A stretch of 64,000 nucleotides of DNA from Bacteroidia bacterium (GTDB lineage Bacteria; Bacteroidota; Ignavibacteria; UBA10030). Every line of letters starts with the position of its first letter. Positions within the stretch are counted from its first letter, which is position 1. The notes beneath the pieces are model-generated. The model had not been told where the DNA came from and made no database searches. It saw only the letters and a list, made by a program, of their open reading frames with translations. Made by a program: the position numbers and the translations under genes. Below are positions 43,484 through 52,390 of this stretch, in pieces. Location: the NCBI GenBank assembly GCA_022180565.1, contig BQML01000006.1, positions 1-64,000 on the forward strand, given 5' to 3'.

Positions 43484-44556
43484 CACTCCGCTCCCAGCTC
43501 TCGCCGCACGATGCGCGTCCCCGCAACCATCGCCTTGAGTTTCCCATACGCCCGCGCACGCGGCATGAATTTCATTCCGCAATCGGGTACAATGCACATT
43601 CGCTCGGCCGGGATATATTTCAAAGCCTGACGGATCCTCGCCGCAACGATCTCCGGCGTCTCAACTTCCTTTGATTTCACGTCAATCACCCCCACCCCCA
43701 CTTCCTTGTCCGTTTTGTACTGCCGAAAAAGCTCCAATCCGACACCATCCGAGACGGCAAATTCCAAACAGATCTGGTCCGCATTGGCATCCAGAATGGC
43801 AGGAAATAGCTCGGCATACTGACCCTTGAAGAGCTTCTTCAGCTGATAGTTTCCATAGCAGACGTGAAGCCCGATCTTCGCATCGACTCCTGCCACCAGC
43901 CTGTTAAACGATTCCACAAGCCAAGGCATGTCCTGAGGGTATCCCACCCACACAGGTTCGTCAATCTGAATGAAATCGCACCCTGCCGCCACAAGGCCGC
44001 GGAGTTCCTTGTTCAGAATCTCCGCCAGATCGAATACGAGGGCTTTGTCGTCTTTATAATATTCATCCGTGGCCCGTTTTGCCAGCATATGAGGACCGGT
44101 GACGCAGACTTTCGTCCGCGCTACGGCGTATTCCTTCAGAAAACGAAAATGCACATCCATGTTGAGACTTTCCTTCCACCGCACTTTGTCATAAATCACC
44201 GGATCGGGCATCTGGATGCTCGGATCGAGATTTCCGATGGGATGCATTTTCGCGTGCTCGAAATCGAACCCATGGATGCGTTTTGAAAAGAAGTACACCA
44301 TCGTTTCGCGGCGGATTTCGCCATCCGTGATCACATCGACGCCGGCCATTTCCTGATCCTTGATGACCGACTTTACTGCATTGTCGTGTGCCTCTTCGAC
44401 TTCCCCCGCCGTCAATGTCCCGTTCGCCCCCAGGACACGAACTTGGTCGAGCCATTTGGGAAAAGAATAACTGCCGATAACACTGGTGGGGAGCAAAGGA
44501 AGATCATGACGGTGCAGTTTTGGCGCCAAGAGAGATATACGCTTTTTTGTTGACAT
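43483..44556 (-). CDS. Cobalamin-independent methionine synthase (MetE C-terminal)-like protein
   Basis: 357 residues, about the size of a single MetE C-terminal barrel. Zn-site elements are visible: HVC in IGLHVCYGNYQ near 230, Glu in ICLEFAVSDG near 260 and Cys in VPDCGMKFMPR near 335. PTSVIGSYSFP near 23 matches the homocysteine-binding region start, and DFIQIDEPVW near 195 matches the family. Such proteins transfer methyl or related groups to a thiol, and include methionine synthases and coenzyme-M or other thiol transferases. It heads the 15-gene unit B. In a glycan locus its natural substrate is unclear; it may accept a methyl group from a methylated sugar-derived donor (speculation). 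Confidence 0.88.
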   Translation of the reverse strand: MSTKKRISLLAPKLHRHDLPLLPTSVIGSYSFPKWLDQVRVLGANGTLTAGEVEEAHDNAVKSVIKDQEMAGVDVITDGEIRRETMVYFFSKRIHGFDFEHAKMHPIGNLDPSIQMPDPVIYDKVRWKESLNMDVHFRFLKEYAVARTKVCVTGPHMLAKRATDEYYKDDKALVFDLAEILNKELRGLVAAGCDFIQIDEPVWVGYPQDMPWLVESFNRLVAGVDAKIGLHVCYGNYQLKKLFKGQYAELFPAILDANADQICLEFAVSDGVGLELFRQYKTDKEVGVGVIDVKSKEVETPEIVAARIRQALKYIPAERMCIVPDCGMKFMPRARAYGKLKAMVAGTRIVRRELGAE

Positions 44557-44695
44557 GGAAGGATTGATGAAGGTGAAAGAATGAATGAGTCAGTCCCTGG
44601 CGGACCAGAGAGGTTATGCACAGTTTGTCATTCTGAATGAATTCAACGTACTACATTTTGCACGGCGCTCAGAACACTATCGAACGTCAGATATC

Positions 44696-44713
44696 CACGA
44701 TCGAACGATCGTG
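44696..44713. promoter_or_regulatory. 18-bp perfect palindrome, possible operator
   Basis: CACGATCG-AA-CGATCGTG, perfectly symmetric apart from the 2-base centre. ATCGAACG also occurs at 44679-44686 and 44700-44707, 21 bases apart (two helical turns). The palindrome sits just past the stop of the 1261-residue lyase gene and about 140 bases upstream of the first gene of unit B. Its 2-base centre is too small for a good hairpin and no T-run follows, so an operator for unit B fits better than a terminator. Confidence 0.5.
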
Positions 44714-44716
44714 CTC

Positions 44717-47700
44717 CTAGCGGAAGACCAAAATTCCCATCGACCCCATGTCCCACCAGCTTTGATTGGCCGTATAACCGGCCCAAATGTGGATATTTTT
44801 CCGATAGGTCGTTCCGTCATTATCGTTGATTGCAACATCGAATCCGATTTTTGAACCGGGACGAATCAAATCGTGCGGAAGATTCTTCAACGGAAATCGG
44901 CAGATCAGCACGTACCCGGAATCGGTTCTCGTAAAGAACGTCTCTGCGTTCGGTACCAGAAGCGGCTTCGGGATCAGCGGCCCGCCTGCCCCTGCACCCT
45001 GCCAGCGCTCTTTCGGAAACTCCGTTTTTCGAAACTCCGCGAGGGAAAGATGCCTGTACAAACCGGGCGTTGGCGGGTCGCTCCCCTGATCCTCTCCCAT
45101 CCTCGTATCCAACACGACTTCCATGCAATCTGTATCCCAGGGATAACTCATCGCAGGAAAATTCCAGTTGGTCACAGTAACCTGGTCCTTCACGTCTGCC
45201 CCGACGTACAAATATTCCCTGTCGTACATCACATAAACCTGCGCCGACAAATCCAAGGGGCCGCCCCATGGCTGATTGCCCAACAAAAGCTTGTGAACCT
45301 GCGTCGGCAAATCAATGGTCATGGGCACAGAGCAGTTCCATCCCCGCCAAGTCCCGTCAAGAGCGGGTGGCTCGTTGGCCAAATGCGCAATTCCGGCATA
45401 CAGGTCCTGCTCAACCACGGTCGAGAATTCGCCGGCAGAAACCGAGATCCTCACCGGATAAAATTGATTCTTTTCCGACCAACCGGACAAACGTACGGGG
45501 ATCTCAATCTTCTTCGTTTCGTGGGGACCCAACAAAAGGTCATGCCTCGAGTCGCCTTCGATTGTCCAGGCGCGATGAGCATCAACAGCCAGACGGGCGG
45601 AAATGGGCTCCGCCGTGTGGTTCGTCGCCTTCAGAACGAATCTCAGCGGACTGCCGTTCGGAACCCTCAATTCGACGGTCAGAGGAGGAGACACAGTGAA
45701 CCGGAGTCTTTCAGAGATATTGCCAAATCCAATTTCCGCCTCAGAATTTACCGGCGGAGCGTCGTGAGGAACGGAAACTTCGAGGCTCGCGTTCTTGTGT
45801 TCCCCGGGTGCAAGTGTTATGAGGCCTGAACGCCTTCCGGAAAGCCAGCGATGATCGACAGGAAAGATTGCGGGAGAGATGATCCTTCGCACAGTACCCT
45901 TATTCAGAGGAAGCAGATTCACGACTCCTCCCCACCATTCCATTTGACTTCTGACACGTTCGTCCCAATCGTCCTGCAAGCGGATGGTGAGGGCTCCCTG
46001 AACAGTATCCTTTGTCGGGTTCCATAGGCTCACAGGAATCGCGTTCGTTCTTCCCTGAAAGAGATTCTTCCCGGCCGCTGAAAGATCCAGCACGGGCGTT
46101 TCCGTCTGCCGCAGAACGGCATAACCGTTATCAATCTTCACCCGCGAGGCCGTGCCATTCAAGATAACCTCCGTCGCACCCTGCACAAGGATTCTCAAGG
46201 AAACAAAATCCGCCTCTGTGTTGACGATCAGCCGGCTATCCTCCCAACGGCATTCGACGGAAGGAAGCGTGATATCCGATGCTACAATCGGTATGTTCCC
46301 CCGCCTGATTTCTTTCACATTGAATCCCGCCGCAAGTGCAACGGCTTCGTTCTGCACCCGGAGAATGGAATATCGGGACTCCCGGACGTCCGCGAAGATT
46401 CTGTCCGTTCCCGCACGATGAACGACTTCATAGGTATCCTCCGCCGGTTTGAGGACCGTTTTCACAAAGGGGACATCCGCATAGGCGTGCAACACATGTG
46501 CAAAACGAGTCGTGTCAGCGAACCGCCTGCTGATCAGGATCGCCATGGGTTTCGGCTCACTCACCATTTGTTTGTAGAACCCGCCGATGGTGGGCGCAAT
46601 GGCTTGAAAGAGCCGCGTCCCCTCCTCTGGAATCGCATGTACCATGAGACATTCGTTGCGGACTGAAAACACTCCCGACCAGGACCCGTCTGCCTGAGCG
46701 GAGCGGATCTCTCGAAGCTGGTCGTAGCCGGGAATCCCCGGTTCGTGTCCGAACAGATCATGCGGCTCCGCCTTGAGATGCACACCGGAGAGTTCGAGCG
46801 ATCCGAAACTCTGCAGAGGCCAATCGATGATCCTCTTGTCTGGACCTTCGATATCCACAAGATCCAGAAAATACTCTCCCACCTGGATCAGTGTGCGGCG
46901 AATGAGCGAGCCCGGATAAACGCTCGCTGAAGCTCCTGAAGCGATTTGTACGGACGGCAATGCATCGAAGAAGACTCCGTACCCGTTTGTCCAGGTCTGG
47001 CTTGTCTGATCCAGAACCGGAGTCACATGGGCAACGGTCTGACGGTACCAGAGTTGGAGGTTTGGATTGAAGTAGGATTCGTTCAGCGGATCGACGATCC
47101 AGTTTCTCCCCCTGGCATAGTAACCAATCTGAAGTCTGTCGGGATGGCCGTGTTCGCCGCCCATGATGCCGTAATCGAGATACAGCAGGCGTGCGTCACG
47201 GCCCATGCCGTTCCGGAGCGCCGCAAATCCGTTTCCCTTCAGGTTGACACTGTGCTCCGGAATAAACGTGACAGATGAGGGCGGAAGTTCGGGGATCAGG
47301 TTGAAGATGGTTACAGGCGACTGCGCTTCTTCACGCCCGGAGGTTTCACCCACGACCTGCGTGCCGCGGAGAACGTTGGTCTTGTTGAGAAGAGCCAGAT
47401 ACTTCGGGTCGCGATACTCCGCATACCCCACCTCATAGTACGGGGCATATTCAAGAATATTTCCTCCGCCGCTATCCTTCATTCGCGGAAACTCATAATT
47501 CGGCAGAATGATTTCGAACGGCGCATCGAACATGCTTTTCATCGACCGGCCAGCGACCTGGACGCGGTACAGGTCGATGCCGTTGTGCCGGGCCATTTCG
47601 GCCAAGTGAATCATGCCGCGGAGCGCCACGAAATGGTACCCCGACCACTCGGGCCAGAAGCCGCTCTCGGGAAGCGCCGAGCCCAACTGCCAGAAGAAGC

Positions 47701-48502
47701 CGTACTTCCCATGGAGAGCAAAATCGATCAGTTCCTGATCGTTATAGAGGAATCCCACCGCGGCCGAGACGTTGTTGTACCATAACTGGCGGTTGGAGGC
47801 GGACTCCGGAAATTGCTGAGTGATTTTGGCAAGCGGATAGAAGAGCTTTTCCTTTATCTTCTTGCGTTCTGCGGCAGTAAATTTCGCGTACGGAGAGAGA
47901 AGATCGTATCCGTACGCCATGTCCACGCCCCAGAACGACTCCGAGAGTGTTCCGAAAAAAACATGGGCCGGTCCGAGGATGGTGTTGGAGGTGGGATAGG
48001 AAAGATAGAGATCGGCGAACTTCGTGAGGATCTTCCGTCCGGCCTCGGCATAGGCGTCGTTCTGGTAGATCTGGTAGAGAATGCCCAGCCAGACAAGCCG
48101 GGAGGCAAGTAATCTGTTGTACCAGCCCGCCCAGGCCATGTCGTACTTGCCGCCGGAATATACCTCCGTACTGTCCTTGCGGCACCGGTGGCGGAACGGT
48201 TCGGTTTCGTCGTAGACGAGCTCCACGTCGTGCTTCGGGCAGGTGTACATCTTGTACTCGTACACCTGTTTGATCGGCGAGACGTACACCGGGCGCTTGA
48301 TGAACTCGTCGCAAACCCGCTTGTGCGATTCGATGATGGAGCGATACCAGGGATGATCGCGAACCCATTCGCGGGCTCGCTCGATATCGGACTTATCCGC
48401 GAGGAGCCTGGGGGAGGCAGGCTGCGCCGCCAGGGGGGGTGGGTGGAAAACTCCAAGCGAACAGAGAAGGATTGTACAGCACCCTCGAATGCGAAGCGTC
48501 AA
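44717..48502 (-). CDS. Large secreted heparinase II/III-like enzyme with C-terminal CBM9-like domain
   Basis: 1261 residues. The only in-frame start is TTG at 48502, with GGTGG close upstream; no in-frame ATG gives the same signal peptide (RGCCTILLCSLGVF and following). Region about 35-330 is an (alpha/alpha) toroid. IMGGEHGHPDRLQ near 450 followed by NWIVDP matches the heparinase II/III HxHxD signature. Region 800-1040 is a series of beta-sandwich modules. The last 200 residues (ALDGTWRGW, LYVGADVKDQV, DTDCMEVVLD) form a CBM9/DOMON-like carbohydrate-binding domain. Likely cleaves a uronic-acid-rich polysaccharide at the cell surface or in the periplasm. It stands between a hairpin and the unit-B palindrome, so it may be transcribed alone. 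Confidence 0.82.
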   Translation of the reverse strand: MTLRIRGCCTILLCSLGVFHPPPLAAQPASPRLLADKSDIERAREWVRDHPWYRSIIESHKRVCDEFIKRPVYVSPIKQVYEYKMYTCPKHDVELVYDETEPFRHRCRKDSTEVYSGGKYDMAWAGWYNRLLASRLVWLGILYQIYQNDAYAEAGRKILTKFADLYLSYPTSNTILGPAHVFFGTLSESFWGVDMAYGYDLLSPYAKFTAAERKKIKEKLFYPLAKITQQFPESASNRQLWYNNVSAAVGFLYNDQELIDFALHGKYGFFWQLGSALPESGFWPEWSGYHFVALRGMIHLAEMARHNGIDLYRVQVAGRSMKSMFDAPFEIILPNYEFPRMKDSGGGNILEYAPYYEVGYAEYRDPKYLALLNKTNVLRGTQVVGETSGREEAQSPVTIFNLIPELPPSSVTFIPEHSVNLKGNGFAALRNGMGRDARLLYLDYGIMGGEHGHPDRLQIGYYARGRNWIVDPLNESYFNPNLQLWYRQTVAHVTPVLDQTSQTWTNGYGVFFDALPSVQIASGASASVYPGSLIRRTLIQVGEYFLDLVDIEGPDKRIIDWPLQSFGSLELSGVHLKAEPHDLFGHEPGIPGYDQLREIRSAQADGSWSGVFSVRNECLMVHAIPEEGTRLFQAIAPTIGGFYKQMVSEPKPMAILISRRFADTTRFAHVLHAYADVPFVKTVLKPAEDTYEVVHRAGTDRIFADVRESRYSILRVQNEAVALAAGFNVKEIRRGNIPIVASDITLPSVECRWEDSRLIVNTEADFVSLRILVQGATEVILNGTASRVKIDNGYAVLRQTETPVLDLSAAGKNLFQGRTNAIPVSLWNPTKDTVQGALTIRLQDDWDERVRSQMEWWGGVVNLLPLNKGTVRRIISPAIFPVDHRWLSGRRSGLITLAPGEHKNASLEVSVPHDAPPVNSEAEIGFGNISERLRFTVSPPLTVELRVPNGSPLRFVLKATNHTAEPISARLAVDAHRAWTIEGDSRHDLLLGPHETKKIEIPVRLSGWSEKNQFYPVRISVSAGEFSTVVEQDLYAGIAHLANEPPALDGTWRGWNCSVPMTIDLPTQVHKLLLGNQPWGGPLDLSAQVYVMYDREYLYVGADVKDQVTVTNWNFPAMSYPWDTDCMEVVLDTRMGEDQGSDPPTPGLYRHLSLAEFRKTEFPKERWQGAGAGGPLIPKPLLVPNAETFFTRTDSGYVLICRFPLKNLPHDLIRPGSKIGFDVAINDNDGTTYRKNIHIWAGYTANQSWWDMGSMGILVFR

Positions 48503-48662
48503 TGGGCCACCGTGAAAATGGGTATGAAGTCAGAAGAGGTCCTGGCTCATGGTTCAGGGAGATGGATCGCCGCGAGAATCCCCCGAAGCAGGGAGGGTAC
48601 ATCGCTGGAGCTGGCGATGCGGAACTGAAGGATTACACCGCTCTTCCCCTGACACGATGAGA

Positions 48663-48689
48663 GGGCGGTCCTGGTTTCCCGGACCGCCC
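48663..48689 (-). terminator. GC-rich hairpin after the PorV-like gene, possible terminator
   Basis: GGGCGGTCC (48663-48671) and GGACCGCCC (48681-48689) form a perfect 9-bp stem with a 9-base loop. It lies 67 bases past the stop of the gene at 48756, at the end of the three-gene unit D. There is no T-run on either strand, so Rho-independent action is doubtful; an RNA-stabilising hairpin is the alternative. Confidence 0.5.
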
Positions 48690-48755
48690 AGTCATCCATT
48701 CGTCGTCGACGAACCTTGTGCCGTGTTCAGCCGACAACCGGCGAAGGCCGGCGTC

Positions 48756-49772
48756 TTACTTCATCGAGAATGCCAGCGTGACGCGATGGGCCGCGTCCAG
48801 AATGTCCATCGACGTATAGGAATAGTCGACACGGACGCCGTAGCCGGACACCGTGGTGTTGAAGCCGGCGCCCAGCGAGATTCCCTCGACCGTGGTCTTG
48901 ATGGCTTCACGGAAGCTCGTTCCGCCGTCATCCACGCCGGAATAGTTCAGCTTGTAGCCGCCGCGCACCGAGATCATGTTCATGAACGTGAACTCGGCTC
49001 CGGTGAAGAAGTACTGCACCCCGTCCTGCGGTTTCACCGCATCCACCGCCACCGTCAGCATATTGTTTTCGTCCGAGTACGGCGAGATCGAGGTGCCGAT
49101 GCTGAATGTTAACGGAATGGGAGCGCCGTAGTCGTAGAACTTGAGGTCGCCACCCAGGTTGTTGATGCGTGCACCGACCTTCCAGTTCATCACCCCGATC
49201 GAATAGACAGATCCGAAGTCGAAAGCGATCGCTGTCGCCGTCTGATCGTCAATTTTCTCGCTGATGAACTTGAACGTTACACCAAGGGAAAGCTGTTCCG
49301 TCACGTAGCGAGAAAACGACGCCTGAAACAGCAGGTCCATATAGTCGTACGACGATGACGTCTGCTGATCGATCTGCAGGGCCTGCAAGGCCGGGTTGCC
49401 CGGATACACATCCCGATCCGCCGGTATGCCCGACAGGCCGAACGTCATGACACCAAGGCCTACCGTACCGATGTCACCGAGATTGTACGTCACTGCCGCC
49501 GCATTCTGCGTGATATCCGCAATCCAGCTGTTGTAGGTGAAGGAAACCTGCAGTTGCTCGTCTGTCAGCCCGATTCCCGCGGGATTCCAGAAGATATTGG
49601 CAGCGTCTCCGATGGTAGCGGTCGTTGCCGACCCAAATCCCACCTGACGTGCGCCGACGCCGACCTTGAGAAAGGCCGCGCCGTTGAGTCCGGCCTTCCG
49701 CGTTTGCGCCCACGATTCCCCCGCGGCGAAAACGATCAGAAGAAGGACAATGGAAAGGCTGATTCGTTTCAT
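48756..49772 (-). CDS. PorV/PorQ (UPF0164)-family outer-membrane protein
   Basis: 338 residues from the ATG at 49772, with AAGGA 8 bases upstream and a clear signal peptide (MKRISLSIVLLLIVFAAG... WAQ); an earlier in-frame ATG at 49802 overlaps the upstream stop and is less likely. The rest is a FadL-like beta-barrel pattern beginning with the family motif AAFLKVGVGARQVGFG, then AANIFWNPAG and repeated amphipathic strands. Members include PorV, which delivers cargo of the type IX secretion system to the surface, and other proteins of unknown role in FCB bacteria. It follows a gene whose product has a T9SS-like sorting domain, consistent with a linked role. Confidence 0.9.
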   Translation of the reverse strand: MKRISLSIVLLLIVFAAGESWAQTRKAGLNGAAFLKVGVGARQVGFGSATTATIGDAANIFWNPAGIGLTDEQLQVSFTYNSWIADITQNAAAVTYNLGDIGTVGLGVMTFGLSGIPADRDVYPGNPALQALQIDQQTSSSYDYMDLLFQASFSRYVTEQLSLGVTFKFISEKIDDQTATAIAFDFGSVYSIGVMNWKVGARINNLGGDLKFYDYGAPIPLTFSIGTSISPYSDENNMLTVAVDAVKPQDGVQYFFTGAEFTFMNMISVRGGYKLNYSGVDDGGTSFREAIKTTVEGISLGAGFNTTVSGYGVRVDYSYTSMDILDAAHRVTLAFSMK

Positions 49773-49798
49773 GGGTTCTGTCCTTAAAGAATTGGTTG

Positions 49799-52357
49799 TC
49801 ATCTTAGGATCGCGAAATGGCCGACCTTCATACCGCCGGAGGGCGATTCAACGGTGTAGATGTACACACCGCTTGCCACTTCCATGCCGTCTTTCGAGAA
49901 CATATCCCAGAAGACACTGCCGTTGTTCGGATCCGAAGATGAGAACTTGATCTGATCGATAATCTGCCCGGACACGTCGAGAATCGTGATCGTGGCTTCG
50001 GGCGGAAGGTTATAGAACAGAAGTTTGTGATCGAACACGTTCGAGAAATTGTCGTGCAGAGCCGCTCGCTTGTACGGATTGGGCCGCACGCCGACATTTG
50101 CGACATCACCGGCCGCAGCGAGAGCAGAGGAGACAATGTGAACGCCTCCAATCGCCTGCTTTCCTGCCGCCGTCGTCGGATAGTTGGCGTTGTTCGTCGC
50201 GAACGGATAGGTCTTCTGCCACAAACCGTTTGCTCCGTTGCGGTTCGTGTAGTGGGTTTCGATCCTTGTCGTTGTTTCTCCATCCGGCCCCTCATAGGGT
50301 GTGGCCGTGTTTTCATAGTACGCTGACACATAATACCAGTACGAGAACCCAAGGACCACATCCGCATCCGTGTACTTGTATGTATAGGGAGTTGTACCAC
50401 CGGTGTAATTCCCGACCTGTGCGGCCGGAATCACTTGAACGAGTTCCCAGGTACCCCAAGTGTCGGGCTGATACTCGCCCTTCTGGGCCGCCGCCGCCAC
50501 AGCGGAGAACGCGTCGAACTTCGGGTTGACGGGCTTCTTCAATGAGTCTTTTGAAGCGCCGACAACCATTTGCTCTTGATAGCGGTCCGCAAGCCTGTGA
50601 CCTTCCTCCAGCCATTTCTTTTTCAGGAAGTTGGAGGATTTCCAGATCTTGTAGCCGGCGAAACCGGGGCGACTCTCGGCTCCATTATCCCATTCGATTT
50701 CGACCGTCTTCGTTAACGTGTTGCTGACCTTCATGAGGGGCCGATAGGGCGGAATCGGAGACGTTCTGCCGTTGGTGGGACTCTGCATCCAGTTTGTCTG
50801 GTAGGCCCATCGTGCCGCGCGAACGGCTTTCTGGATTCCCTCGAGCCTGTATCCGCCGACGAGACCCAGCACAACGACCATCGATTCGCCGTCGTTCAAC
50901 TGAAACGGTCCGATGCCGCTGTACATGTCGCCGTTAAAGTCGTGACCGAAGTTATAACCCTTGCCGTTCGTCTTCGACCATGTACCCCAGCCGGTCGGAT
51001 ACGGTGTTCCCGTTGTCGCAGTTCCGTCTTCGAAAGGACCTTGTTCAAACGTCTGACCCTTCTGGTCACCGTCAGGTGCGCTTCCGCCCACAGAGTCCCG
51101 AACAAACGTGGTGGGATCGCCTTGTGTTCCCGACAAGAAAAATGCGTCGTTTGGGCTCCGATCGAGATCGGCAATGCTTCGGGAACTTCCGCCATTCTGA
51201 TAGAAGGCTCCTATGGCCACCGTATGCATGCGCCTCGGATCACCGCCTGTTGCGGCCAGACCTCCGCCCGAGCCGGTGGACACATAATCGCCGCGCTGGG
51301 CGCCGGTGCCGATCGGATGAACGCCGAAAATGTTGTTCTTGGTGGGGAGAGAGGCGCTGGAGTTGTTCGGATCTGCAGGGAGGGTACCCGATTTTGCATC
51401 GATCCACACCCAACCGTTCCAGGTATCGGTGTAACTCTTGATCGTCGGAGCATTAAAACCGAGATCGTTCTGCCCCGCCCCCGGTGTCTGTAAACTGGAT
51501 CCGGCATAATAAGCATTGAACGCCCATGGGAAGCCGTCCGGCGCCGGGTTGTGAATCCATCCGCCCATGCGCGTGAACCTGTTTGAAATCGAGTTCACGT
51601 TTCGTCCGCCGCCCGGCTGGCTGGAAATCGACTGGAAGATCTCGCCGGACATTGTGAGCGCCAGAGCGCGAATCACATGGTTCGTCGCCTCGGTCATCCC
51701 GTTCATATCGATGTCGATCTCGCCCGTGTTCGTGAATTCGATTTCCACGATGACGAAATCATTGAGATTGTTCCAGTTGGGGCCGGAGAACCCGTGCGCA
51801 CGGATCTTCACATCAACGCCGAGATTCGTAGGAAAGCCGGCTTCGTAGACGACATGGTTCTTGGCGGCATCCACAAAGTACGGTTCGACGCTGTAGAGGC
51901 GGGCGGGATTATTCGCGCCTGCCACTGTGGATTTGAAGGCCAGATACGCATAATTCCCCGCACCTCCGCTCTCCCACCGGCTCGGGTTTCCGTAAGGATT
52001 CCAGAGCGTATCGGGGTTATATTCCGTGACGTACATGTAATGCGACCAGTACATGGTCCAGGGAAATGCTCCGGGCCAGTGACTGTTCGGCGTCGTCCAT
52101 GCGCGATCGAAATTGCCGAAGCGGATGAACTGTCGATTCCCTCGCGTGGGGGCGTCGCCGGCCTCGCCGTAGAACGGACCGAATCCTGCGGGCAACAAGG
52201 ACTCCCAGAGATCGCCCGCCTGAATCACGCCGGCGCCGGGAAAGCCGATAACACTGTTCGCCGGCGTCCCGGGTTGCGCGTACGACTGGGACCAGACCAT
52301 CGCTGTCAAGAACAGGATGGCGGCCGCAACAGTCGCCTTGTGAAGGATAGGTTTCAT
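49799..52357 (-). CDS. Secreted protein with C-terminal T9SS-like sorting domain
   Basis: 852 residues from the ATG at 52357, which has AAGGAG 7 bases upstream. A signal peptide (MKPILHKATVAAAILFLTAMVW...) is followed by about 650 residues rich in Trp, Gly and Asn with no family I recognise. Near 560-690 lies a fibronectin-III-like domain (VEIEWDNGAESRPGFAGYKIW). The last 90 residues (VRPNPYK, ATITILDVSGQIIDQI, WDMFSKDGMEVASGVYIYTV, VGHFAILR) match the T9SS type A / FlgD-like sorting fold. It probably sits at the surface next to the TonB receptor, as a glycan-binding partner in the manner of SusD-like proteins; the family is unrelated to SusD as far as can be seen. Confidence 0.82.
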   Translation of the reverse strand: MKPILHKATVAAAILFLTAMVWSQSYAQPGTPANSVIGFPGAGVIQAGDLWESLLPAGFGPFYGEAGDAPTRGNRQFIRFGNFDRAWTTPNSHWPGAFPWTMYWSHYMYVTEYNPDTLWNPYGNPSRWESGGAGNYAYLAFKSTVAGANNPARLYSVEPYFVDAAKNHVVYEAGFPTNLGVDVKIRAHGFSGPNWNNLNDFVIVEIEFTNTGEIDIDMNGMTEATNHVIRALALTMSGEIFQSISSQPGGGRNVNSISNRFTRMGGWIHNPAPDGFPWAFNAYYAGSSLQTPGAGQNDLGFNAPTIKSYTDTWNGWVWIDAKSGTLPADPNNSSASLPTKNNIFGVHPIGTGAQRGDYVSTGSGGGLAATGGDPRRMHTVAIGAFYQNGGSSRSIADLDRSPNDAFFLSGTQGDPTTFVRDSVGGSAPDGDQKGQTFEQGPFEDGTATTGTPYPTGWGTWSKTNGKGYNFGHDFNGDMYSGIGPFQLNDGESMVVVLGLVGGYRLEGIQKAVRAARWAYQTNWMQSPTNGRTSPIPPYRPLMKVSNTLTKTVEIEWDNGAESRPGFAGYKIWKSSNFLKKKWLEEGHRLADRYQEQMVVGASKDSLKKPVNPKFDAFSAVAAAAQKGEYQPDTWGTWELVQVIPAAQVGNYTGGTTPYTYKYTDADVVLGFSYWYYVSAYYENTATPYEGPDGETTTRIETHYTNRNGANGLWQKTYPFATNNANYPTTAAGKQAIGGVHIVSSALAAAGDVANVGVRPNPYKRAALHDNFSNVFDHKLLFYNLPPEATITILDVSGQIIDQIKFSSSDPNNGSVFWDMFSKDGMEVASGVYIYTVESPSGGMKVGHFAILR

Positions 52358-52390
52358 GCCTGTACTCCTTATTGACAAGTGATAGTCGGG

